Shown piece by piece: positions 7,815-15,375 of a stretch of 28,352 nt of DNA. This DNA is from an uncultured Verrucomicrobiota bacterium. GTDB taxonomy: Bacteria > Verrucomicrobiota > Verrucomicrobiae > Opitutales > Opitutaceae. The notes under the pieces were generated by a model. It did no database searches. It was not told where the DNA came from and saw only the letters and a list, made by a program, of their open reading frames with translations. Position 1 is the stretch's first letter. Every line of letters begins with the position of its first letter. The stretch spans positions 1 to 28,352 of the forward strand of contig CAMLQS010000020.1 of NCBI GenBank assembly GCA_946482165.1. The letters run 5' to 3'. A program made the translations under genes and the position numbers.

Positions 7815-8846
7815 TCAGGAGGCGCCGTAGAGGAGGCGCCGGTCGATCGCCTGCACGGCGACGATGGCGGCGGCGCCAAACACGTCGTGCGCGGAGGCGC
7901 CGCGGGAGATTTCGGCGGCGGGCTTGCTGAGGCCGGTGAGGATCTGGCCGAAGGTGTTGGCGCCGGCGAGGAGTTGCACGAGCTTGAAGCCGATGTTGCC
8001 CGAGTTGAGGTCGGGGAAGATAAGCACGTTGGCGCGGCCGCCGACGGAGCTGCTGACCTTCTTGGTCTGGGCGACGACCTGATCGAGGGCGGCGTCGACC
8101 TGGATTTCGCCATCGATCTCGATGTCGAGCATGAGGGACTTGGCGCGGGCGCGGGCGAGCTCGGTGGCGTGGCGGACCTTCACGAGGGCGGGCTGGTTGG
8201 AGCTGCTCTTCGTGGCGTAGCTGAGCATCGCGACGCGCGGGGTCTCGTTGGTGAGGTGGCGCGCGATCTGGGCGGTGGAGAGCGCGATTTCGGCGAGCTG
8301 CTCGGCGGTCGGATCGGGAATGACGCCGCAATCCGAGAGGAAGAGCGAACCGTCCGAGCCGACCTTTTTCTCGTCGAAGTCGAGGACCATGAGCGAGGAG
8401 GCGTGGTTCACGCCTGGGAGGCGGGGGATGATCTGGAAGATTGGGCGAAGTGCGCTGGCGGCGGTGATGGTGCCGCCGGAGACGAGGGCGTCGGCCTGGC
8501 CGGTAGCGACCATCATGGTGCCGAAGTAGCCGGTGTCCTTGAGCGCCTCGGCGGCCTCGGCGGCCTTGATGCCCTTGATGCGGCGGAGCTGCTCGAGCTG
8601 GCCGACGAAGGTTTTGAAGTCTTCGCTGCGTTCGGGCTCGATGAGGCGCATGCCCTGGAGGTTGATGTCGAGCTTGGCGGCGGCCTCTTTGATCGCGGCG
8701 CGGTCGCCGAGAAGAATGGGCGCGCCCATGCGGCGGGTGACCCACTGCCGGGCGGCCTGAAGGACGCGAGGGTCCGCGCCTTCGGTGAAGACGATGCGCT
8801 TAGGGTGACGCTGGAGCTTTTCGGTCAGCTTCGAAATGAGCGGCAT
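7815..8846 (-). CDS. pta: Phosphate acetyltransferase (catalytic domain only)
   Basis: A 343-aa cytoplasmic enzyme converting acetyl-CoA and phosphate to acetyl phosphate and CoA (EC 2.3.1.8), the first step of the acetate fermentation branch. Its length equals the short, single-domain Pta type (about 330-340 aa). Family motifs are RIVFTEGADPRVLQAA (17-32), GTMMVATGQADALVSGG (109-125), SLFLSDCGVIPDPTAEQLA (167-185), AMLSYATKSS (206-215), FPDLNSGNIGFK (277-288) and RGASAHDV (315-322). The start at ATG 8846 (MPLISKLTEKL) is the usual N-terminus; 29 further residues upstream in frame are not family-like. The partner acetate kinase gene is not in this window. The downstream gene encodes the regulatory module often fused to Pta. 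Confidence 0.92.
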   Translation of the reverse strand: MPLISKLTEKLQRHPKRIVFTEGADPRVLQAARQWVTRRMGAPILLGDRAAIKEAAAKLDINLQGMRLIEPERSEDFKTFVGQLEQLRRIKGIKAAEAAEALKDTGYFGTMMVATGQADALVSGGTITAASALRPIFQIIPRLPGVNHASSLMVLDFDEKKVGSDGSLFLSDCGVIPDPTAEQLAEIALSTAQIARHLTNETPRVAMLSYATKSSSNQPALVKVRHATELARARAKSLMLDIEIDGEIQVDAALDQVVAQTKKVSSSVGGRANVLIFPDLNSGNIGFKLVQLLAGANTFGQILTGLSKPAAEISRGASAHDVFGAAAIVAVQAIDRRLLYGAS

Positions 8847-9071
8847 AGGTGAGGCGGAAGGTGGTGCGCGGGCCGAAGCAATACAAGTTTCGAGCTTGGT
8901 AAAACCGCGCGACGTCGGACGCATGTTCGGCACCCCTCTTGATGCGAGGGGGCGGTGCTCCTCCGGCTGGGCGCATTGCTCGAGTCTTGCGGCAAGCTTC
9001 TATCCCTTAGCGACTCGCGCACCTGGGCATGGGCGGCCAGGCGCTGAAGCGGGATTTATCGGGAAGATTGA
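8847..9071 (-). other. Intergenic region upstream of pta
   Basis: The 225 bases between the anSME-like gene and pta probably hold the pta promoter, but no clear -35/-10 pair was seen. A hairpin candidate is at 8933-8951 (CCCCTC, 7-base loop, GAGGGG). No small gene is supported. Confidence 0.4.
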
Positions 9072-10358
9072 TCAGGAAAACGCCGCCGGGGGGCCGTTGT
9101 TCGGGCGCTTCATGATGTCGGAGGCGGGGCGGCCGGCTCGGAGGAGGGCGGCCATTTCGCGCATCACGGGGTCGACGTGGCGGAAGAAACGCGAGTAGTC
9201 GCCGCAGAGGTAGCTGACCGGGCGCTCGCCGGCGCCGGCCCGGACAAAGCGGTGCTTCGGGCAGTCTCCGTTGCAGGCGAAACGCACGGCGCAGGACAGG
9301 CAGCGGTCGGGCAGCGACTCCTTGGCGGCGCAGAAGCCCTCGATGGCGGGGCCGTTGGCGAGTTCGCCAAGGGGGGAGCGGGAAACGTTCCCCATGGAGA
9401 AGCCGCGATAAGCGTAGTGATCGCAGCCATACATCTCGCCGTCGTGCTCGACCACGAAGACGCGGCGGCAGCGGCGGGTGTTGGGGCAGGCGCTCGGCTC
9501 CTCGCCGCACCAGGCGGCGAGGGCGGACTCGAACTGCTCGACGAAGACGCGGCCCACGTCGCGGCGCGCCCAGTGGTCGAACATGATGCGGAGAAACTGC
9601 CCGTAGCGCCCGGGCGGCAGCGATTGCGCGCTGGCGGCGAACTCGGACTCGACGGCCGCCACGGGCGCACGGCTGGTGTCGCCGGGATCGGCGTGGCGAA
9701 AGCCGCGGGCGAGCTCGGTGTTGTCCGCCCGCCGCTCGACAAGCGGGATGAATTGCAGGTGCCGCGCGCCCGAGGTGACGAGAAAGTCGTAGACCTCGCG
9801 CGGGTGGCGGCAGTTGCGGCGGTGAACCACCGTGGTGGTGCCGAAGTCGACGCGGTGCCGCCGAAGGGCGTGCAGCCCGTTCATGACGCGATCCCAGGTG
9901 GGGCGATCGCCGGCGTCCATCCGGTAGGCGTCATGCATGTGGCGCGGGCCGTCGAGGCTCAGGCCGACCAGGAAGTTTTCCGCGTGGAGAAACTCGGCCC
10001 ACGCGTCGTCGATCAGCGTGCCGTTGGTCTGCAAGGAATTCTGGATACGGCGTCGCCCGCCATGGCGGCGTTGCCAGTCCGTGATGCGACGAAAGGTGGC
10101 CAGGCCGAGGAGCGTGGGTTCGCCGCCTTGCCAGATGAACGCGACCTCCTCGCCCTCGGGTTGCGCGGCGATGTGGTCGCGGATGAGCGCCTCGAGGTGC
10201 GCGTCGTCCATGCGCGTGGCGCCGGCCCCGGGGTAGAGGACGAGTTCCTTCTCCCGGTAGTGGCAGTAGCGGCACTCCAAGTTGCACCGCGCGCCGACGG
10301 GGTTGACCATCAGCTGGAACGGGCGGCGCGGCGTCGGGTGTTCCTCGTGGGCGGACAT
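9072..10358 (-). CDS. Anaerobic sulfatase-maturating enzyme-like radical SAM/SPASM protein
   Basis: A 428-aa radical SAM enzyme of the anSME/SPASM family, which converts a Cys or Ser of sulfatases to formylglycine without oxygen. The SAM-cluster motif is CNLECRYC (Cys25, 29, 32). WQGGEPTLLG (76-85), QTNGTLIDD (110-118) and GLSLDGP (132-138) are characteristic. The C-terminal SPASM region holds the auxiliary-cluster cysteines: Cys291, 297, 312, 353, 356, 362, 366 (CNGDCPKHRF) and 385. Length is slightly above the usual 370-410 aa. ATG 10358 gives a normal start just before FQLMVNPVGARCN. No sulfatase gene is nearby, so the target would be elsewhere. It follows hemN by 59 bases on the same strand, probably co-transcribed. 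Another peptide-modifying SPASM role cannot be excluded. Confidence 0.85.
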   Translation of the reverse strand: MSAHEEHPTPRRPFQLMVNPVGARCNLECRYCHYREKELVLYPGAGATRMDDAHLEALIRDHIAAQPEGEEVAFIWQGGEPTLLGLATFRRITDWQRRHGGRRRIQNSLQTNGTLIDDAWAEFLHAENFLVGLSLDGPRHMHDAYRMDAGDRPTWDRVMNGLHALRRHRVDFGTTTVVHRRNCRHPREVYDFLVTSGARHLQFIPLVERRADNTELARGFRHADPGDTSRAPVAAVESEFAASAQSLPPGRYGQFLRIMFDHWARRDVGRVFVEQFESALAAWCGEEPSACPNTRRCRRVFVVEHDGEMYGCDHYAYRGFSMGNVSRSPLGELANGPAIEGFCAAKESLPDRCLSCAVRFACNGDCPKHRFVRAGAGERPVSYLCGDYSRFFRHVDPVMREMAALLRAGRPASDIMKRPNNGPPAAFS

Positions 10359-10417
10359 CTTCTTCGTGAACAAAACGCGGGCGCGGGCGGCGGGTTGGCC
10401 GCCACTCCGCCCAGGGG

Positions 10418-11869
10418 TCATAGGGCGCGGGAGAAGCGTGTTTGCGGCGACGCCTCCCGTGCCAGATAGGCGTCGAAACGCGCGGCGACGACGCGGACGA
10501 GGAGGACGCCGGAGGGAGTGAGTTCGACGCCGGAGGGCGTGCGGCAAACGAGCCCGTCCGCCACGAGGTCGTCGAGCGAGGCGAGTTCCGCGGCGTAGGT
10601 CGCGGCGAAGTCGAATCCGAACTCGGCCGAGAGCGCGGCGAAGTCGAGGCGGCGCTCGCACATGAGGCCCATGATGATGCGGCGGCGGCGCAGGTCCTCG
10701 TTGGACAAAATCAGTCCGCGCTCGATGGGCAGGCGTCCGGAGGCGAGGGACTCGCGGTAGGCGGGGAGTTCCTTGAGATTCTGGCGATAGGTGCGGCCGG
10801 TCTGGGAGATCGACGACATGCCGAAGGCGTGGATCGAGGCGCCGGCACGGGTGCTGTAGCCTTGGAAATTGCGCTGCAAGGTTCCGGCGCGAAGCGCGCG
10901 GGTGAGCTCGTCGTCGGCGCGGGCGAAATGGTCCATGCCGATGTGCACGTAGCCGGCGGCGGTGAGCTTGCGAAGGGCGAGCGCGAAGAGTTGCAATTTT
11001 TCCTCGGGGCCTGGCAGGGCTTGATCGCGCTCGAGGATGCGCTGCGCGGGCTTGATCCACGGAACGTGCGCGTAGCTGAAGATGGCGAAGCGATCGGGGT
11101 TCAGCGCGAGCACGTCGTCGAGCGTGCGGGCGAAGGATTCGGCCGTCTGGTAGGGAAGGCCGTAGATGAGATCGACGCTGATGGACTGGTAGCCGGTGTC
11201 GCGGAGAAGCTGGAACGCGGCGCGCGTTTGCTCGAGCGGTTGAAAGCGATTGATCGCCAACTGCACGCGCGGGTTGGTGTCCTGAACGCCGAGCGAGGCG
11301 CGGCGGCAACCGAGCCCGTGGTAGGCGGCGGCCTGGTCGGGCGTGAGCCGGCGCGGATCGATCTCGACGGAGCACTCGGCGTCATCGGCGAGGCGATGCC
11401 GCGCGTGGATGATTTCGCCGAGGCGACGAATCTGCGCGGCGGTGAGAAAGGTGGGGCTGCCGCCCCCAAAGTGGAGCTGCGTGACGGGCTGGGCGGGGTT
11501 GAGCCAGGGGTTGAGCAGATCGAGCTCACGTTCGAGATCGTCGAGATAGCCGTCGGCGGCGTCGTGCTTTTTGGTGATGACGGTGGTGCAGCCGCAAAAC
11601 CAGCAGCGAGTTTCGCAGAAAGGCAGGTGGAAATAAAGCGAGGCGGGCCGAGAAGCGTCCGCACCTTCGGCCGCGAGGGAATCAAGCAGGTCCTTGGGCG
11701 GGACCTGGGGCGAGAACAGCGGGGCGGTCGGATAGGAGGTGTAGCGAGGAGCGGGCCGGTCGTATTTGCGCAGCAGATCGAGGTCGAGATCGGGGGAGGT
11801 CTCGGGCGGGGACGCGAGTGCATGCGCCGACGCGGGCGCGGCGCCGGACAACGAAGGTGCAGCGAGCAT
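10418..11869 (-). CDS. hemN: Oxygen-independent coproporphyrinogen III oxidase
   Basis: A 483-aa radical SAM enzyme that decarboxylates coproporphyrinogen III to protoporphyrinogen IX in anaerobic haem synthesis. Signs of true HemN rather than the HemW chaperone are YTSYPTAPLF (43-52), CETRCWFCGC with Cys85, 89, 92 and the extra Cys94, HFGGGSPT (133-140), SVEIDPRR (167-174), VDLIYGLPYQT (232-242), and a C-terminal helical domain ending FDAYLAREA...RFSRAL. Length is slightly above E. coli HemN (457 aa), because of an Ala/Pro-rich N-terminal leader of about 28 residues. ATG 11869 is chosen; a further ATG at 11929 is possible. It is upstream of the anSME-like gene on the same strand, and both enzymes need anaerobic conditions. 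Confidence 0.92.
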   Translation of the reverse strand: MLAAPSLSGAAPASAHALASPPETSPDLDLDLLRKYDRPAPRYTSYPTAPLFSPQVPPKDLLDSLAAEGADASRPASLYFHLPFCETRCWFCGCTTVITKKHDAADGYLDDLERELDLLNPWLNPAQPVTQLHFGGGSPTFLTAAQIRRLGEIIHARHRLADDAECSVEIDPRRLTPDQAAAYHGLGCRRASLGVQDTNPRVQLAINRFQPLEQTRAAFQLLRDTGYQSISVDLIYGLPYQTAESFARTLDDVLALNPDRFAIFSYAHVPWIKPAQRILERDQALPGPEEKLQLFALALRKLTAAGYVHIGMDHFARADDELTRALRAGTLQRNFQGYSTRAGASIHAFGMSSISQTGRTYRQNLKELPAYRESLASGRLPIERGLILSNEDLRRRRIIMGLMCERRLDFAALSAEFGFDFAATYAAELASLDDLVADGLVCRTPSGVELTPSGVLLVRVVAARFDAYLAREASPQTRFSRAL

Positions 11870-12038
11870 GCGAAAAGGTAGCGAAGCCGGGCGGATGTCG
11901 CTCACCGTTTGTTGGCCGGGGACGCGCATTTCTTGGGGGGGCAAGGAACGCGTAGCCGGGGCGCGGCGGCGCGGAGATGGGGCGGGACGCGGGCTCGAAG
12001 CGTCGTCGAGGACGCCGGGGACGGAGTTCCCCCCTCGA

Positions 12039-12761
12039 TCAGGCGGCCGGCCAGATGCCGGCTTTGACGAGCGTGCGGGTGACGTCTCCGGACCAGTCCT
12101 TGTTGGCCGCGGGACTGGCGGGGCTCGGATGGAGGATTTGCGTGATCTTCCACGTGTCGGAGGGCGTGCTGATTTCGGCGAGTTTTTGCGCGGCGAAGCC
12201 TCCCACGCCGACCAGGTGCTCGGGCCGAAGGGTGTCGAGCACGGCGCGGAGGTGCGCACGGCAAGGCTCGTCCACGGCGGCGCGCTCGGCGGCGGAGAGC
12301 TTGTCGGGCGTGAGGTTGGCGCCGCTTTCGGACATCCAGACGAGAGGGCAATAGTTGAGCACGAAATGGTCGGCGAAAAACGCGTCCGGCGCGCCGAAGC
12401 GCGCCGCGAAGAGCCCCCACAGGCGGCGGCCGCTGACCTCGCTGCGCGCGCAGGCGAAACCGGTGACGGGACGCTTGGGGTGCTCGGGGAATGGAATGTC
12501 GACGGGTTCGTTGATCCCCAGCCAATCGCGCACGGCGGGAATCTCGCCGAACGGCACGCCTGTCTGGGCCATGCCGAACGGGCCGGGGTTCATGCCGAGA
12601 AACACGATGCGTTTTCGGCCGCGGCCGTAGCGCGAGAGGTAGGCGGAGTGCGGGGCCCAGGCGTAGCGGAGGGGATTGTAGGTGTAGGCGACGGGCGCCT
12701 TGAAGGAAAGGCGGTCGACGGCGTCGCGAAGCGTGGCGGCGTGGGCGAGTAGGGCGGGCAT
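12039..12761 (-). CDS. SMUG1-type single-strand-selective uracil-DNA glycosylase
   Basis: A 240-aa DNA-repair enzyme of the SMUG1 (family 3) uracil-DNA glycosylases, which remove uracil and oxidised pyrimidines from DNA. Motif 1 is GMNPGPFGMAQTGVPFGE (56-73), essentially the vertebrate SMUG1 active-site sequence with its catalytic Asn. Motif 2 is HPSPASPAANKDW (211-223). VLNYCPLVWM (134-143) is another family block. Size is close to vertebrate SMUG1 (about 270 aa). ATG 12761 is preferred; upstream in-frame codons read through the CCAATGA repeat and are not protein-like. It is divergent from the sigma-factor gene at 12901 and is followed 169 bases later by hemN on the same strand. Confidence 0.93.
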   Translation of the reverse strand: MPALLAHAATLRDAVDRLSFKAPVAYTYNPLRYAWAPHSAYLSRYGRGRKRIVFLGMNPGPFGMAQTGVPFGEIPAVRDWLGINEPVDIPFPEHPKRPVTGFACARSEVSGRRLWGLFAARFGAPDAFFADHFVLNYCPLVWMSESGANLTPDKLSAAERAAVDEPCRAHLRAVLDTLRPEHLVGVGGFAAQKLAEISTPSDTWKITQILHPSPASPAANKDWSGDVTRTLVKAGIWPAA

Positions 12762-12775
12762 CGCGAGCAAGCTCG

Positions 12776-12811
12776 AATGACCAATGACCAATGTCCAATG
12801 TCCAATGACGG
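12776..12811. repeat. Tandem CCAATGA/CCAATGT repeat
   Basis: The run consists of 8-9 base units (CCAATGACC, CCAATGTCC) repeated four to five times within 36 bases, just upstream of the SMUG1 start. The same unit recurs at 25869-25979 between gspF and gspE, so it is a dispersed family. Its function is unknown. Confidence 0.75.
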
Positions 12812-12859
12812 CGGCCGGCGGGCGACGTGATCGCGCGCAACCGTGCGGTTGCGGATTCC

Positions 12860-12890
12860 TTGTTCGGTTTCGCGATCGGCGACTGTTATA
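12860..12890 (+). promoter_or_regulatory. Candidate promoter of the sigma-factor gene
   Basis: TTGTTC (12860-12865) and GTTATA (12885-12890) or TGTTAT (12884-12889) are spaced 18-19 bases apart, just 10 bases before the sigma-factor ATG at 12901. The match to -35/-10 is only partial, and the very short leader would give a near-leaderless transcript. An autoregulated ECF promoter is equally possible. Confidence 0.3.
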
Positions 12891-12900
12891 GGGCGAACAC

Positions 12901-14436
12901 ATGACCGATGACGCCGCGCTTCTCCACGCCTACGCCACCGACGGATCGGAGGAGGCTTTTTCCGAGTTGGTGCGACGCCACCTCGGCCTCGTGTATCACG
13001 CCGCCCTGCGGCAAACCGGAGGCGACCGTCATCGGGCGGAGGACGTGACGCAGCAGGTTTTCACCGATCTGGCGCGCAAGGCGGCGATGCTGGCGAAGAG
13101 GCCGCTGCTCGTCGCGTGGCTTTATACCAGCGCCCGCTACGCGGCGGTGCAGGCGGTGCGCGCCGAATGCCGGCGTCAGGCACGGGAGCGGAAGGCCGTC
13201 GTGTTGGACGGCCCGGAGTTTCACGCGGAGTCGGAGGTGGATTGGGACCAGGTGCGGCCGTTGATCGATGATGCGTTGCAAACGCTGGGAGAACGCGACC
13301 GCGCGGCGGTGCTGCTGCGCTTTTTTCAAGGGTGCTCGTTTGCCGAGGTTGGCGAGAAGCTGGCCGTCACCGAAGACGCGGCGCGGGTGCGTGTTAACCG
13401 GGCCTTGGACAAGGTCCGTTCGTCGCTGGCGCGCCGCGGTCTCGCATCCACCTCGTCCGCGCTCGCGGTGGCGCTGGCCGGTCAAGCAGGGGCGAGCGTG
13501 CCGGCGGGCCTCGTCGCGCAGGTGTCGGCGGCTTCTCTGGCCGCCGCCGCGACTGCGACGAGCGTCGCTCTCGGTTCGGCGGCGGGTGTTGGCGTCGGTG
13601 TCGTTTCTTTTGTGAGCACGGCCAAGATCACGGGTGGCATTGCGGCCGCTCTGGCGCTTCTTTCTCTCGGCGTGGCGGTGCATAGAAGCGGCGAGCCGAA
13701 GCGCGTCGCGTCCGCCCCTGTGGTTCACGAGCAACACTCCACCTCGGGCGCCACGCGTTTGGAAACACCGGAGCCGGCGAAGCTCTTGGCGCAGGAGAAC
13801 TCCTACCTGGATATCCTGACGAATATGGATGATCCCAAATTCTATGAGGCGCTTAGAAAGGAGGGGGCGCAGATGATCGGCCGCACCCATGCCGATGTGT
13901 TCACGCTGCTGGCGTTGGGCGACGAGCAGACCGCTCGATTGAAGGATCTTTTGGCGGATCGTTTCTTGGAGACTTTCGAGTCGCTGGCCTTGGCCCGCCA
14001 GGCCGAGGCGAATGGCGTGACCTTTCTGGGGGCTCTCGATAACAGCGTGGAGGACTCGGAGCTGAGAATCCAAAAGCTGCTGGGCGAAGATCGCTACGAA
14101 CGGTTTCAATCCCTCGAGGAAACCATTCCCTTCCGCAACCAACTGCACGAGGTCAGGGACCGGTTGGCGGGCACTCCTCACGCGCTGAGCCCCGAGCAAA
14201 TCGAAAGCTACTGCCGGGTCATGCTGGAGGAGTGGGAAAACTACCCGGAGGCCGCACAGGCCCTGTTGCAGATCGAGGCGCTATTGCCCTTCCGGCCCGC
14301 GCCCGTCGACGACACCGCGCTGCGCGTCGCGAAGGAGATTCTCGATCCCGAACAATACGCGGTCTTCAGCGCGCAGAAAACCAAACGCGGCGGCGCGGGC
14401 GGCAAGGTCCGTCCGCCGCTTCCGGAGTCCTTTTGA
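12901..14436 (+). CDS. ECF-like RNA polymerase sigma factor with membrane-anchored C-terminal extension
   Basis: A 511-aa fusion. Residues 1-180 are a sigma-70 family (ECF type) factor: region 2 at about 10-85 (EAFSELVRRHLGLVYHAALR, AEDVTQQVFTDLARK, WLYTSARYAAV) and region 4 at about 125-178 (LGERDRAAVLLRFFQGCSF, AEVGEKLAVTEDAARVRVNR). Residues 185-240 are Ala/Val-rich. A membrane helix lies at about 243-261 (ITGGIAAALALLSLGVAV). Residues 270-511 are a hydrophilic, helix-rich C-terminal region of unknown fold. The sigma part would be cytoplasmic and the tail periplasmic, so the tail could act as a built-in sensor or anti-sigma domain. Similar fusions occur, to my knowledge, in Verrucomicrobia. 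Two secreted paralogs follow at 20 and 16 base spacing, probably in one operon. Confidence 0.9.
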   Translation: MTDDAALLHAYATDGSEEAFSELVRRHLGLVYHAALRQTGGDRHRAEDVTQQVFTDLARKAAMLAKRPLLVAWLYTSARYAAVQAVRAECRRQARERKAVVLDGPEFHAESEVDWDQVRPLIDDALQTLGERDRAAVLLRFFQGCSFAEVGEKLAVTEDAARVRVNRALDKVRSSLARRGLASTSSALAVALAGQAGASVPAGLVAQVSAASLAAAATATSVALGSAAGVGVGVVSFVSTAKITGGIAAALALLSLGVAVHRSGEPKRVASAPVVHEQHSTSGATRLETPEPAKLLAQENSYLDILTNMDDPKFYEALRKEGAQMIGRTHADVFTLLALGDEQTARLKDLLADRFLETFESLALARQAEANGVTFLGALDNSVEDSELRIQKLLGEDRYERFQSLEETIPFRNQLHEVRDRLAGTPHALSPEQIESYCRVMLEEWENYPEAAQALLQIEALLPFRPAPVDDTALRVAKEILDPEQYAVFSAQKTKRGGAGGKVRPPLPESF

Positions 14437-14456
14437 TTTTTGTCTCACGAACCATC

Positions 14457-15359
14457 ATGAACCACTCCGCACTAAAACGAGGATTGTCGGTCTGTCTCTT
14501 CCTCATCGCGTTGCTCATTCCGCTTCCGACCAAGGCCGGGATTGAAGCGCAGCGGGAAAACGCGCGAGAGCTGCTTGATGCGGCGCTGGCCTACAAGATG
14601 CCGCCCGGCTCGTATAAGAAGATCAGCGTCGAGGAGGAGCACGGGCTCAAGTCCACCGAGCTCGAATATCTGACGATAAAGCCCGATGGCACGCGGCTGA
14701 GCCGCACCGAGACCGAGTATCGAAGCGACTACCATCTCTCGCGCTCCATCGGTATTGTTAACGAAGAAGGGATGTGGGACCTGTGCGACGACCACAGCGC
14801 GATCCGGTCCCCGGGCTTTGAGGAGATTTTCGAGGCGCCGGGGGGCGAGCCCGCGTATAAAACGCACGTGTTGGAGCTCAGGCGGGTCAGCGAGAGAGGC
14901 GCGGACTACATCGTGATCACTTCTCGATCCAGCGACGCGGAAATAGCGGAAGCACGCGCCGCCGCCGAGAAGTCGGCCAAACAACTCGGCGGCAACGCAC
15001 CCAGCGCGGGGGCTCGGAAGCAGTTGAGCAAAAGGTTGACGGACAAGATACCCGGGCAGGTGGAATTTTGGCTGAAGGAGCCCGCGCGCCACTTGGTCGC
15101 GATGCGTTATCTGACGAAGCGGGGAGCGCTCATCATGGAGCAACGAGTCGATGACGACGCCTTCGAACGGATCGCCGACCTGCCGGCGGAAATGTTCACG
15201 ATTCCCGCGAATTACCGACGATTCTATCCGACCACGCGCAGGGACTACCGCGAACTGCGCCGGGAGCACCCCGACATGACAACCCGGTTGAAGCGCAAGG
15301 GGGGGAAGGGCGAGTCAACGCCGCCTGCCGCCGAAACGGATCAAGGCAACGCGCGGTAG
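14457..15359 (+). CDS. Secreted hypothetical protein, first of two tandem paralogs
   Basis: A 300-aa exported protein of unknown function. Residues 1-27 are a signal peptide (MNHSALKRGLSVCLFLIALL, then PLPTKA with probable cleavage after Ala). The mature part begins with an ENARELLDAALAY helix, followed by MPPGSYKKIS, YLTIKPDGTRLSRTE, GADYIVIT, WLKEPARHL and ERIADLPAEMFTIP. The order suggests a beta-rich domain with central and late helices, loosely like LolA/RseB-type periplasmic proteins, but I cannot assign it. The C-terminal 30 residues are polar and basic. It starts 20 bases after the sigma-factor stop and is followed 16 bases later by its paralog. Role as periplasmic signal partner of the membrane-anchored sigma factor is inference. 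Confidence 0.8.
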   Translation: MNHSALKRGLSVCLFLIALLIPLPTKAGIEAQRENARELLDAALAYKMPPGSYKKISVEEEHGLKSTELEYLTIKPDGTRLSRTETEYRSDYHLSRSIGIVNEEGMWDLCDDHSAIRSPGFEEIFEAPGGEPAYKTHVLELRRVSERGADYIVITSRSSDAEIAEARAAAEKSAKQLGGNAPSAGARKQLSKRLTDKIPGQVEFWLKEPARHLVAMRYLTKRGALIMEQRVDDDAFERIADLPAEMFTIPANYRRFYPTTRRDYRELRREHPDMTTRLKRKGGKGESTPPAAETDQGNAR

Positions 15360-15375
15360 GAATTCTTCACACATC

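Noticed and set aside
7688..8113. N-terminal extension of the DRTGG gene to 8113 (548 aa)
   Set aside because: The extra 142 residues are Ser/Pro-rich, overlap the pta coding region in another frame, and have no family similarity.
6500..8852. Long plus-strand open frames opposite the Pta and DRTGG genes
   Set aside because: Gly/Glu/Asp-rich antisense shadows without domain similarity; the minus-strand genes show strong family motifs.
9177..11881. Plus-strand frames of 430 and 479 aa opposite anSME and hemN
   Set aside because: Composition is antisense-like (Gly, Val, Glu, Ala), with no motif; the opposite strand carries the radical SAM motifs.
12886..14199. 437-aa minus-strand frame opposite the sigma factor
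   Set aside because: Arg/Gln/His-rich antisense frame, while the plus strand has unmistakable sigma regions 2 and 4.
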